A DNA stretch of 64,000 nucleotides, from the NCBI RefSeq assembly GCF_025717045.1, contig NZ_JAOVZN010000005.1:496001-560000 (forward strand). Reading direction: 5' to 3'. The notes under the pieces are model-generated. The model was not told the origin of the DNA and searched no databases. It saw only the letters and a list, made by a program, of their open reading frames with translations. The position numbers were made by a program, and so were the translations under genes. The DNA is from Flavobacterium sp. SH_e (lineage in GTDB: Bacteria; Bacteroidota; Bacteroidia; Flavobacteriales; Flavobacteriaceae). Shown one piece after another: positions 51,834 to 60,308 of this stretch; position 1 is the stretch's first letter; each line of letters opens with the position of its first letter.

Positions 51834-53828
51834 CTAAAACTTCATCCTCTGAATCCTCACAGCATTCAAAATCGCCAATAACGCCACTCCAACATCTGCA
51901 AAAACAGCTTCCCACATTGTAGCAAGTCCGCCTGCGCCAAGGATTAGAACAAAAGCTTTTACTACAAAAGCCAAAATGATATTCTGCCAAACAATCTTTT
52001 TGGTTTGTTTTCCAATATTGATTGCCATTGGAATTTTACTTGGTTTATCATCTTGAATCACAATATCAGCAGTTTCGATTGAGGCGTCGCTTCCTAAACC
52101 TCCCATCGCAATTCCCACAGTGCTTAATGCAATTACAGGTGCATCATTTACGCCATCGCCCACAAAAGCAACAGTTTCGTTTTTAGCTTTAATTTCGTTG
52201 ACTTTATTGACTTTATCTTCTGGAAGCAAATCGCCAAAAGCTTTTGCGATTCCAAGTTTATCGGCTACAAATTGAACAACATTCGATTTATCTCCGCTCA
52301 GCATTGTTAATTTTACACCTAAAGATTTTAGTTTAGAAACGGCTTCTTTTGCGTCTTCCTTAATTTCATCGGCAATGGTTAAATAGCCCGCAAATTTGCT
52401 TTCGTATGCAATTGCAATTGTGGTGTAAACGATTTTAGAAGGATCAATATCATACGAAATAGAATATTTATCTAACAATTTAAAATTTCCAACATGCAAT
52501 TCTTTTCCGTTATGAGTTGCTTTTAATCCGTGTCCAGAAATTTCTTCAATATCATTTAACACTATCGAAGAATCAACGTGGCCAACATGATTATGAATAG
52601 CCGTTGCGACAGGATGCGAACTTTTATTTTCTAAAACATTGACTAGTTTTAAGATTTCATCTTTATCAAATTCGGGTTTTATAATGACTTCCTGAACTTT
52701 AAAAACTCCTTCAGTCATAGTTCCTGTTTTGTCTACCACAACATTTTGGATTTTAGAAATACTGTCTAGAAAGTTACTTCCTTTAAACAGAATTCCGTTT
52801 TTACTTGCAGCGCCAATTCCACCAAAATATCCCAATGGAATACTGATAACCAATGCACAAGGACAAGAGATAACCAAGAAAACTAAGGCTCGATACAGCC
52901 AATCAGTAAAAACATAATTGTCTACAAAAAGCATTGGAAGCAAACAAATTGCAATTGCCAAATACACTACAATTGGTGTATAGATTTTAGCAAACTTTCT
53001 GATAAACAATTCCGCAGGCGCTTTTTTTGTAGTTGCGTTTTGGACCAGTTCTAAAATTTTAGACAATTTACTATCGCTATAAGCTGTTGTAACTTTTACT
53101 TCGACAATAGTGTTTCCGTTTATCATTCCTGCTAAAACAGTGTCTCCTTTCTTTTTGGTTGCTGGTTTGCTTTCGCCTGTCAAAGCAGCTGTATTTACGA
53201 AAGCAGAATCTGATAATAATTCGCCATCCAAACCTAATTTTTCTCCTGCTTTTAGTTGAATAACAGCTCCAATTTGAACGTCTTTGGCTTTGACTTTTAC
53301 TGCAACATTATTTTCTAAAACATGCACCTCATCGGGACGCTGATCCAGCAGACTTTTAATGCTCGTTTTTGCTCTGTTAACTGCCATTCCTTGGAAAGTT
53401 TCTCCAATGGTATAAAACAGCATAACAGCAACGCCTTCGGGATATTCTCCAATGGCAAAAGCACCGATTGTCGCAATACACATTAAGAAAAACTCTGAGA
53501 AAACATCTCCCTTTACAATGCTTTCATAAGCTTCTCTCAAAACTGGAAGTCCAACTGGAAGATACGCAATTGCATACCAAACGATTCTAACATATCCTGT
53601 AAACCAATCTTGTGGAAAATAGTTATCAAAACCAATTCCGATCAGCAGTAAAACAAAGGATATAATCGATGGTAAAAACAATTGAAAAAGACCGCCGTTT
53701 GTACTATGTTCATGATCTCCGTGATCGTGTCCGTTATTATCAGAATGCACGGGCTCGTCATGTGAACAGCAGCAGGAAGGTTTAGCTTTATTTTTTGCGG
53801 TTTTTACTTCTTTATCTTGATGTATCAT
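51834..53828 (-). CDS. Zn/Cd-type heavy-metal P-type ATPase
   Basis: A 664-residue P1B-ATPase. In place of a classic GMTCxxC domain, the N-terminus has a Cys/His-rich tail (SCCCSHDEPVHSDNNGHDHG). The transport helix has CPC near residue 321 (VISCPCALVISIPLGY). Phosphorylation occurs at the Asp of DKTGTMTEG near 364, TGES lies in the actuator, and the hinge is GDGVNDAPVIA. The last helices carry the Lys...Asp pair (VVKAF...FADVG) typical of the ZntA/CadA zinc-cadmium-lead group. It pumps the metal to the periplasm, where CzcCBA can expel it. It is the last gene of the metal operon, 354 bases of repeats after czcB. Confidence 0.93.
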   Translation of the reverse strand: MIHQDKEVKTAKNKAKPSCCCSHDEPVHSDNNGHDHGDHEHSTNGGLFQLFLPSIISFVLLLIGIGFDNYFPQDWFTGYVRIVWYAIAYLPVGLPVLREAYESIVKGDVFSEFFLMCIATIGAFAIGEYPEGVAVMLFYTIGETFQGMAVNRAKTSIKSLLDQRPDEVHVLENNVAVKVKAKDVQIGAVIQLKAGEKLGLDGELLSDSAFVNTAALTGESKPATKKKGDTVLAGMINGNTIVEVKVTTAYSDSKLSKILELVQNATTKKAPAELFIRKFAKIYTPIVVYLAIAICLLPMLFVDNYVFTDWLYRALVFLVISCPCALVISIPLGYFGGIGAASKNGILFKGSNFLDSISKIQNVVVDKTGTMTEGVFKVQEVIIKPEFDKDEILKLVNVLENKSSHPVATAIHNHVGHVDSSIVLNDIEEISGHGLKATHNGKELHVGNFKLLDKYSISYDIDPSKIVYTTIAIAYESKFAGYLTIADEIKEDAKEAVSKLKSLGVKLTMLSGDKSNVVQFVADKLGIAKAFGDLLPEDKVNKVNEIKAKNETVAFVGDGVNDAPVIALSTVGIAMGGLGSDASIETADIVIQDDKPSKIPMAINIGKQTKKIVWQNIILAFVVKAFVLILGAGGLATMWEAVFADVGVALLAILNAVRIQRMKF

Positions 53829-53849
53829 TTTTGGAGTTTCAAGTTTAAT

Positions 53850-53865
53850 CCCGATAGCTATCGGG
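53850..53865. repeat. CCCGATAGCTATCGGG palindrome, copy 2
   Basis: A perfect 16-bp palindrome, 21 bases upstream of the ATPase start codon. An imperfect copy is at 26463-26478. Confidence 0.75.
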
Positions 53866-53934
53866 ACAAGTTTTATGTTTACAAAACTTTATTAAAATAA
53901 TGTTCTAAATTTAAGCATTTTGTGTCAAAGTTTA

Positions 53935-54173
53935 TTGCCACAAAGGCACTAAGTTTTTATTTAACTGTGGCGAATTAATCTCGCAAAGGCGCAGAGCCGC
54001 AAAGTTTTTTTATTTTATGTCATTTCGACGAAGGAGAAATCTCCACAAGTGGCTCTGTTCCTAAAATCCAATCTTTGTAGAGTTTCTCGCGGAGATTTCT
54101 CCTTCGTCGAAATGACAAATAGATCGTTTATTCTCTATATAAAAAACTTCGCGCCTTAGCGTCTTCGTGGCAA
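53935..54173. repeat. Outer inverted repeat, CGCAAAG/GCCAC type, enclosing another element
   Basis: The left part begins TTGCCACAAAGGCACTAAG and continues with CTCGCAAAGGCGCAGAG. The right part (about 54141-54173) is its complement, with CGCGCCTTAGCGTCTTCGTG and GTGGCAA at the end. The 100-bp element 54018-54117 sits between the arms, which looks like insertion of one repeat into another. Confidence 0.75.
54018..54117. repeat. 100-bp inverted-repeat element (TGTCATTTCGA family), copy 2
   Basis: Perfect 27-bp arms (54018-54044 and 54091-54117), outer end TGTCATTTCGACGAAGGAGA, 46-base interior. It is similar in end sequence and size to 6275-6378. Confidence 0.88.
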
Positions 54174-54182
54174 AAACACTTG

Positions 54183-55469
54183 TTAATGCGAATGTTCCCC
54201 TCCTCCTTTCATGGCTGAAAGCAGATAAAAAGCGCCTTTTGTTACAATTTTAGCATTGGTCGGAATTTCATTTACAAACTTAACTTCGGTAAAACCTAAA
54301 TCAGTTGTTCCCGGAATTACTTCTATCGCTTTAAAATGAATTTCTTTTTCGTGGCTTTCCTCCTTTTCACCTTCTTTGTGCTCGTGTTTTTCTTCTGCAT
54401 GTTCTTCTTCTTCAACAAAAACAAAATACTTGTCTGCATTTTTTACTACTGCATCTTTTGGCAAGGCTGGAACTGTTGCATTGGTAATATTAATATTTGC
54501 CGAAACATACATTCCTGGAATCAAACCTTTTGCGTCAGCGGGATCAATTTTAGCATGAACAGCAACGGTTTTACTTTCGTTAGAAAAAGATTTATTGATT
54601 CCGAAAATCTTTCCTTTAATCGATTTGTTCGACTGATTCGTTAATACAAAATCAATTATTTGACCAATCGAAATTGAACCTAAATCTTTCTCATACACAT
54701 TCAAATCCAAATGCATCTGACTATTGTCAACGACTTCAAAAAGTGAAACTCCTGTATTAGCAAAAGCGCCTTTAGCAATATTTATTTTTCCAACATAACC
54801 ATTTATTGGAGAAACAATTGGCACAATTGATGTAGTTCCTTTAGTATTTACATGCAAAGCATCCAACTTATTTTTTGCCGCCTGCGCTCGAGCTCTTTCT
54901 GCTGCTAATTTGGCTTTTACTTCCTGAAAAGTCTTCCTCGGATTCACATTTTCGTCGCTCAAAGTCTTCTGACGGTTATATTCTAACTGAAGATATTCTA
55001 CATTCGCAACGGAAGACTGATAATCTTCCTGCATTCCTATAACTTCCAGATTTTGAATTGTTGCTAGAACTTTCCCTTTGTTTACGAATGTTCCTTCCAA
55101 AACAAAAATATCTTTTACCGTTCCGCCAATCAAAGTCGAAACCTCAGCCGAATTTTGTGGAGGAACTGTCGTGTATCCATTGGCTTTGATGACTTTATTC
55201 AGATTTCGATCTTCTACAATTCCAGTTTCAATTCCGACAGTTTTGTATTGAGAAACGGTTAGAGCAACTTCTGTCGTTGATTTTTCTTCTTCCTGAGCTT
55301 CTTCTGCTTTCTTTTGGTTACAACTTATTAAGGTAACCGCAAAGAGCGCAAAGGTTCCGCAAAGTACGCTAAGTTTAATTTCCTTGCGAGCATTGCGATT
55401 TTTCTTTGCGAACTTTGCGGTTAAATCTGCGGTTAAATCTGCGGTTAAATTTCTAAATATATTTTTCAT
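54183..55469 (-). CDS. czcB: RND efflux periplasmic adaptor (CzcB-like) with repeat-derived leader
   Basis: A 428-residue membrane-fusion lipoprotein linking CzcA to CzcC. The lipobox is LISCNQKK near residue 50. Adaptor features: VSTLIGGTVKDIFVLEGTFV (lipoyl-like), a helical hairpin around 150-200 (LAAERARAQAAKNKLDALHV), PINGYVGKINIAKGAFA and the barrel YEKDLGSISIGQ. A His/Glu-rich insertion (about 350-375, EEHAEEKHEHKEGEKEE) probably binds metal. Oddly, residues about 8-49, including the hydrophobic core LSVLCGTFALFAVTL, are encoded by a CGCAAAG-type repeat plus three tandem 12-base units giving NLTADLTADLTA. There is no Met after the repeat, so translation must cross it. The gene lies 2 bases after czcC. 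Confidence 0.93.
   Translation of the reverse strand: MKNIFRNLTADLTADLTAKFAKKNRNARKEIKLSVLCGTFALFAVTLISCNQKKAEEAQEEEKSTTEVALTVSQYKTVGIETGIVEDRNLNKVIKANGYTTVPPQNSAEVSTLIGGTVKDIFVLEGTFVNKGKVLATIQNLEVIGMQEDYQSSVANVEYLQLEYNRQKTLSDENVNPRKTFQEVKAKLAAERARAQAAKNKLDALHVNTKGTTSIVPIVSPINGYVGKINIAKGAFANTGVSLFEVVDNSQMHLDLNVYEKDLGSISIGQIIDFVLTNQSNKSIKGKIFGINKSFSNESKTVAVHAKIDPADAKGLIPGMYVSANINITNATVPALPKDAVVKNADKYFVFVEEEEHAEEKHEHKEGEKEESHEKEIHFKAIEVIPGTTDLGFTEVKFVNEIPTNAKIVTKGAFYLLSAMKGGGEHSH
55335..55446. repeat. CGCAAAG-type inverted repeat inside the czcB coding region
   Basis: The element 55335-55422 has ends AACCGCAAAG and CTTTGCGGTT and is followed by two more copies of the 12-base unit AAATCTGCGGTT (to 55446). 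It is wholly in frame within czcB, contains no stop, and encodes the leader peptide. The same words are found in non-coding positions at 6174-6214 and 53935-54173. Confidence 0.85.
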
Positions 55470-55471
55470 TT

Positions 55472-56719
55472 TTAATTGTTTTTGATGGTTGGAAATTGAA
55501 GTTCGATAGCACTTTGATTATAACTGTGCGTTGCCTCTGCAAATTGTTTTTTAATATCAATTGCCTGATTTAAAAAGCTGATATACGACCAATAGCTCAT
55601 ATCGCCATTGGCATAACTTTTTTGGGCAGTTTCAATAATTTGGTTTGCATATAACAATCCTTCGTTTTGGAAATAAGACAGATTCTTCTGTTGCTTTTCG
55701 AAGTTGTTTTTCAACTCTTCCCTTTGCAGATTCAGCATCATTTTGTTTTTATCTAAAGCCAATTGGGACTGCGAAATGCTAATTTCAGCTGCTTTTGCTT
55801 TAGTAGTATTAACGCCTCCAAACAAGGGAATCTGCAATCCAGCTGTAAAACCCTGAAACAATGATTCTGTATTAATCGTTTGTGCAAAATAGCCCAAACC
55901 AACTTTTGGAGTTCTTAAAGCTCTAAAAGTTCCGGCTTCTTTTTGATAAACGGAAATCTGCTGTTGGTAAAAATCGGTTATCAAAGTCTCGGCTTTTGTG
56001 TTTTGCTGATTTTCTATAAAAGTATATTGCAAAGCCGTATTTTGGTCAGGAATAATATTCTCATCTGTTTGAATAAAAAATTGCAATTGTTTCTGATAAA
56101 TCGCTAAATCGTATTCTAACTGCGCTTTCTGCGTTTCAATTTCTTTTACTTTGGCTTTGGCGCTAATGACTTCGATGTTACCGCTTTCTCCTGTTTTAAA
56201 ACGCAGTTCAGCATTCTTTAAAAATTTGGTATAAATATCATTCAATTCTGAATTGAGTTTCTGAATTGAAACCCCATACAAATATTGGAAATAAGCCAAT
56301 GTAACCGCTTTTTCGATTTCATAAGAAGACAAAGCTTTTCGTTTCTCAGCCAATTTTGCCAATTCTTCCTGCAATTGCCTGTTGGCTTTTGTGATATTTC
56401 CCAACGGAAAAAACTGCTGCACCGAAACATTATGGTCAAAATCGGCACTATTGAACTGCCCGCCTTGATACTGTACTTGTAGCTGATCTGGCTGAAAAGC
56501 TGCTTTCTTTAGAACGGTTTGTTTTTCGATTTCTTTATCGGCTATTTTTAAGTCGATGTTGTTTGATTTTGCAAGTTCTATTGCTTTTTCAAGGCTTATG
56601 GTTTGCTGTGCAAATGTTGCTGTGCCTGCCAATAAGAATATGCTTAACCGCAAAGTTCGCAAAGGAAGCGCGAAGTTCGCAAAGGTTATTTTTCTTAGAT
56701 TATATAGTAACTTTTTCAT
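55472..56719 (-). CDS. czcC: TolC-family outer membrane efflux protein (CzcC-like)
   Basis: A 415-residue outer-membrane channel subunit. The TolC-type pattern is seen in ISLEKAIELAKSNNIDLKIA, AYFQYLYGVSIQKLN, ELRFKTGESGNIEVISAKAK, LQIPLFGGVNTTKAKAAEI and the matching second repeat near AQKSYANGDMSYWSYISFLN. It carries metal ions from the CzcA/CzcB pump out of the cell. The signal core is LSIFLLAGTATFAQQ. Before it, residues about 11-27 (ITFANFALPLRTLRL) are encoded by the right arm of a CGCAAAG repeat that also spans the end of czcA. An internal TTG at about codon 24 could serve as a shorter start. Confidence 0.9.
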   Translation of the reverse strand: MKKLLYNLRKITFANFALPLRTLRLSIFLLAGTATFAQQTISLEKAIELAKSNNIDLKIADKEIEKQTVLKKAAFQPDQLQVQYQGGQFNSADFDHNVSVQQFFPLGNITKANRQLQEELAKLAEKRKALSSYEIEKAVTLAYFQYLYGVSIQKLNSELNDIYTKFLKNAELRFKTGESGNIEVISAKAKVKEIETQKAQLEYDLAIYQKQLQFFIQTDENIIPDQNTALQYTFIENQQNTKAETLITDFYQQQISVYQKEAGTFRALRTPKVGLGYFAQTINTESLFQGFTAGLQIPLFGGVNTTKAKAAEISISQSQLALDKNKMMLNLQREELKNNFEKQQKNLSYFQNEGLLYANQIIETAQKSYANGDMSYWSYISFLNQAIDIKKQFAEATHSYNQSAIELQFPTIKNN

Positions 56720-56777
56720 TTTCTTTTAAATTTTTCTTTGTGTCCTTTGCGTAAACCTTAGCGCTCATTGCGGTTAA
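56644..56777. repeat. CGCAAAG-type inverted repeat across the czcA-czcC junction
   Basis: 134 bp with exact 10-base ends TTAACCGCAA and TTGCGGTTAA. One arm encodes the last residues of CzcA (FNRNER) and its stop. The other arm encodes part of the CzcC leader, and the czcC start codon lies in the interior. It is the same family as 55335-55446. Confidence 0.85.
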
Positions 56778-59700
56778 ACTTCTCCAACAATAAATACAAA
56801 ATCGGTAAAACGATTAAGGTTAATAAAGTTGCTGAGATTAGTCCGCCAATTACAACCGTTGCTAGAGGTTTCTGCACTTCTGCTCCGCCGCTTGTGGACA
56901 ATGCCATTGGAAGAAATCCTAATGAAGCTACGGCTGCGGTCATTAAAACAGGGCGTAAACGTGTTTTTGTTCCGATAAGAATTCTCTGAAACGGATCTAA
57001 AATGCCTTCTGATTTTAATTGATTGAAATACGAAATCAATACAATTCCGTTTAAAACAGCAATTCCGAATAAGGCGATAAAACCAATTCCGGCAGAAATA
57101 CTAAACGGCATTCCTCTCAGCGAAAGCGCAAAAACTCCTCCGATAGCTGATAACGGAATCGCACTAAAAATCAGCAATGCTTGTTTGACACTTTTAAAAG
57201 TGAAATACAGCAAAACTAAAATCAGTCCCAAAGCAATTGGCAAGGCTACAGAAAGTCTTTGTGAAGCTTCAATTAAATTTTGAAATTGACCTCCATAAGT
57301 TATGTAATAACCAGCAGGAAGTTTGAAGTTTTTATCCAGTTTTGCCTGAATTTCTTCGACGACACTTTGAATATCTCTTCCACGAACATTTAATCCAACA
57401 GTAATTCTTCGTTTTCCGTCTTCGCGGATAACTTGCACAGGACCTTGTTCATATTCAACAGAAGCAACCTGAGAAAGTGGCACCTGCTGGCCATTCGGAA
57501 GCGGAATAAACAAATTGCTTACATCGGTAATATCTCCTCGATTGTTTTCGTCCATTCTTACCACAACATCAAACCTTTTACTTTCATCGTAAATTTTCCC
57601 GGCAACTTCTCCAGCAAAAGAGGAACGAATGATTTGATTGATATCTGAAATATTCAGTCCGTAAAGGGCAATTTTATCATAATCGTATTTGATGGTAATC
57701 TGTGGCAATCCCGTTACTTTATCGGCTTTTAAATCTCCAATTCCTTCGATTCCTTTTATTTTCGAAATCAATTCTGTGGCTTTTGCATCCAGAATTTCTA
57801 AATCGTCACCAAAAATCTTGATTGCAATATCAGATCGACTTCCTGTCATTAACTCATTAAAACGCATCTGAATTGGCTGAGAGATTTCGATATTTGCACC
57901 TGGAATTACCTCCATTTCTTCTTTCATGGCATTCGCCAATTCTTCCCAATTATGATATTTGCCTTTCCATTCTTTTTTGTCTTTCAAAACAATAATCAAA
58001 TCCCCGCTTTCAATCGGCATTGGGTCGGTCGGAATTTCACCGCTTCCTATTTTGGTCACGATAGTTTTAATTTCGGGAAATTTTGCTTTAAGAATCTGCT
58101 CGTATTTAGTCGTCGTTTCCACCATCTGCGTAAGCGAACTTCCCGTCATAATGGTGGCGTTGATAGCTAAATCGCCTTCTTCAATTGTCGGGATAAATTC
58201 ACCACCCATATTTTGGAAAACAATAAAAGCCAGCGCGAATAATCCAACTGCCACAGAAAGCACCACTTTTCTAAATTCTAAAGCTTTTTTCAATAATGGT
58301 GTGTATCGGCTTTCTAACCAAGCAATCATTCTATCGCTGAAGTTTTCTTTGTGTTCTGTTTTTTTCGAAAGAAATAAAGCACTCATCATTGGGATATAAG
58401 TCAACGAAAGAATAAATGCCCCGATAATGGCAAAACCAACTGTCATCGCCATTGGCTTAAACATTTTTCCTTCGGTTCCAATTAGAGCCAGAATTGGCAG
58501 ATAAACGATCAGAATTATAATTTCGCCAAAAGCAGCACTGTTCCTAATTTTTGAAGCCGAATTATAAACCTCATCATCCATTTCATCCTGCGTTAATTCT
58601 TTTTTGTTTTTGAATTTCTGCAGATGATGCATCGTGGCTTCAACAATAATCACTGCACCATCGACTATAATTCCGAAATCTATGGCACCAAGGCTCATCA
58701 AATTTCCGCTTACGCCAAAAGCATTCATCAAAATCACAGCAAACAGCATTGCTAAGGGGATTACAGAAGCAACAATTAATCCTGCACGAAGGTTTCCTAG
58801 GAACAAAATCAAGACGAAAATTACGATTAATGCTCCTTCTAATAAATTCTTAGCAACTGTTTTAATAGAATTGTCAACGAGTTTTCCTCTATCAATAAAG
58901 GCTTCGGCAACAACTCCTTCTGGAAGACTTTTGTTGATTTGAGCCATTTTTTCGTGAACACGGTTTACAACTGCGCTTGAATTTTCTCCTTTTAGCATCA
59001 AAACCAATCCAGAAACGATTTCTCCTTTTCCGTCTTTAGTTGAAGCTCCGTAACGTAATGCAATGCCTTCTCGAACTTGCGCTACATTTCGAACCAAAAC
59101 TGGCGAACCATTTCGGTTTTTTACCACTACATTTTCAAGATCTTTTACGCCTTTTGCCATTCCGACACCGCGAATGAAATAGGTATATTGATCTTTTTCA
59201 ATATAAGCCCCTCCCGTATTTTGATTGTTCTTTTCTAGCGCCTCAAAAATTTCGGTAATCGTAACACCAAGACTATTAAGCATATTTGGATTTACGGCGA
59301 TTTCAAATTGCTTGAGTTTTCCTCCCCAAGAACTTACTTCGGCAACACCTTTAATTCCTTGCAATTGCGGAATAATAATCCAATCTTGAATGGTTCGCAG
59401 TTCAACTGCACTGTATTTGTTTTCGTAGCCTTTTTTGGCGTAAACATCATATTGGTAAATTTCTCCCAGACCTGTAGAAATTGGCGCTAATTCTGGAGAA
59501 TTAACATAATCTGGAATATTTTCTTCGGCTTGCTTTAATCGCTGAAAAATTTGCTCGCGAGCCCAGTAAATATCAACGTCGTCTTCAAAAACAACGGTTA
59601 CAACTGATAATCCGAAACGCGAAATACTGCGAAGTTCTATCACATTTGGAACTGTTTTTACAGCTCTTTCTAATGGATAAGTAATTAATTGTTCGACTTC

Positions 59701-59877
59701 CTGACTTGCCAATGTTGGCGCTGTGGTAATAATCTGCACTTGATTATTGGTTACATCTGGCAACGCGTCAAGCGGTAAATTTTTAAGTGAATAGCTTCCC
59801 CAGGCAATCAGCACAAGGGTAAATAATAGAATAACGAATTTGTTTCGTATACTAAATTGAATGATTTTATCTAACAT
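56758..59877 (-). CDS. czcA: Heavy-metal RND efflux pump (CzcA-like)
   Basis: A 1039-residue inner-membrane proton/metal antiporter with 12 helices in two halves and two large periplasmic loops. The fourth-helix motif LGAIDFGIIVDGAVIIVEA is that of the HME1 (Co/Zn/Cd/Ni, CzcA/CnrA) group rather than the CusA copper group. Other landmarks: LPLDALPDVTNNQVQIITTA near the start, EFIPTIEEGDLAINATIM in the second loop, and MTAAVASLGFLPMALSTSGG. It drives export with CzcB and CzcC. The gene lies 107 bases after DUF6660. Its C-terminal codons and stop fall inside a dispersed repeat (56644-56777). Confidence 0.95.
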   Translation of the reverse strand: MLDKIIQFSIRNKFVILLFTLVLIAWGSYSLKNLPLDALPDVTNNQVQIITTAPTLASQEVEQLITYPLERAVKTVPNVIELRSISRFGLSVVTVVFEDDVDIYWAREQIFQRLKQAEENIPDYVNSPELAPISTGLGEIYQYDVYAKKGYENKYSAVELRTIQDWIIIPQLQGIKGVAEVSSWGGKLKQFEIAVNPNMLNSLGVTITEIFEALEKNNQNTGGAYIEKDQYTYFIRGVGMAKGVKDLENVVVKNRNGSPVLVRNVAQVREGIALRYGASTKDGKGEIVSGLVLMLKGENSSAVVNRVHEKMAQINKSLPEGVVAEAFIDRGKLVDNSIKTVAKNLLEGALIVIFVLILFLGNLRAGLIVASVIPLAMLFAVILMNAFGVSGNLMSLGAIDFGIIVDGAVIIVEATMHHLQKFKNKKELTQDEMDDEVYNSASKIRNSAAFGEIIILIVYLPILALIGTEGKMFKPMAMTVGFAIIGAFILSLTYIPMMSALFLSKKTEHKENFSDRMIAWLESRYTPLLKKALEFRKVVLSVAVGLFALAFIVFQNMGGEFIPTIEEGDLAINATIMTGSSLTQMVETTTKYEQILKAKFPEIKTIVTKIGSGEIPTDPMPIESGDLIIVLKDKKEWKGKYHNWEELANAMKEEMEVIPGANIEISQPIQMRFNELMTGSRSDIAIKIFGDDLEILDAKATELISKIKGIEGIGDLKADKVTGLPQITIKYDYDKIALYGLNISDINQIIRSSFAGEVAGKIYDESKRFDVVVRMDENNRGDITDVSNLFIPLPNGQQVPLSQVASVEYEQGPVQVIREDGKRRITVGLNVRGRDIQSVVEEIQAKLDKNFKLPAGYYITYGGQFQNLIEASQRLSVALPIALGLILVLLYFTFKSVKQALLIFSAIPLSAIGGVFALSLRGMPFSISAGIGFIALFGIAVLNGIVLISYFNQLKSEGILDPFQRILIGTKTRLRPVLMTAAVASLGFLPMALSTSGGAEVQKPLATVVIGGLISATLLTLIVLPILYLLLEKFNRNER

Positions 59878-59984
59878 TTGAATATATAATGACGTGAGAA
59901 ATTAGACAATTAAATTGCCTGTAAACGTGTGGAAAGTCCACAACTCTCTCGCCCATTTTCAAAACATTGAAATGGGCATAATCA

Positions 59985-60308
59985 TTACGCTATCTGAGGG
60001 GGTTGCCAAATACTTCCGTAGAAATTGGAAATAAAAACAGAATTATAACTAGGTAAAGAAATTGAAATTTGAGTAAAAGTCTTTGGAAATTCAAAACTTT
60101 CTGTAGAATGGTAGCTTAAAACCTGCGCACCGCAGCAGTTGCAGGCGCAAAATGGAGAACATAAATCATTGCTTTTATCATGCGAATGATTGTCTTCTGA
60201 AGTAAATTGTGCCGTTTTATACATAGCGCTGTTTACTTCCATATCAGCACATGGCATATTAGAAAGTGCCAGTAGGTAAACTGATAATATGATTGCTATC
60301 CATTTCAC
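59985..60308 (-). CDS. DUF6660 family small exported Cys/His-rich protein
   Basis: A 107-residue protein with a GTG start; no in-frame ATG fits. A signal-like helix (WIAIILSVYLLALS) is followed by NMPCADME, a His/Asp patch (EDNHSHDKSND) and the cluster CSPFCACNCCG, good candidates for metal ligands. The C-terminus SIWQPPQIA is characteristic of DUF6660 proteins found ahead of czc-type operons in Bacteroidota. It may be a periplasmic metal sensor or buffer. It is the first gene of the leftward operon; the promoter must be in the 303 bases upstream. Confidence 0.8.
   Translation of the reverse strand: MKWIAIILSVYLLALSNMPCADMEVNSAMYKTAQFTSEDNHSHDKSNDLCSPFCACNCCGAQVLSYHSTESFEFPKTFTQISISLPSYNSVFISNFYGSIWQPPQIA

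Larger units (their letters stand above)
53829..54182. other. Repeat-filled gap between czcB and the ATPase gene
   Basis: 354 bases without a gene, holding the CCCGATAGCTATCGGG palindrome (53850-53865) and two nested inverted repeats (53935-54173 outer, 54018-54117 inner). No promoter of exact consensus was found. Confidence 0.75.

Noticed and set aside
57959..58399. 146-codon open frame on the plus strand opposite czcA
   Set aside because: It is antisense to a fully conserved part of the CzcA protein and its translation has no recognisable domain; open antisense frames are expected in such a long gene.
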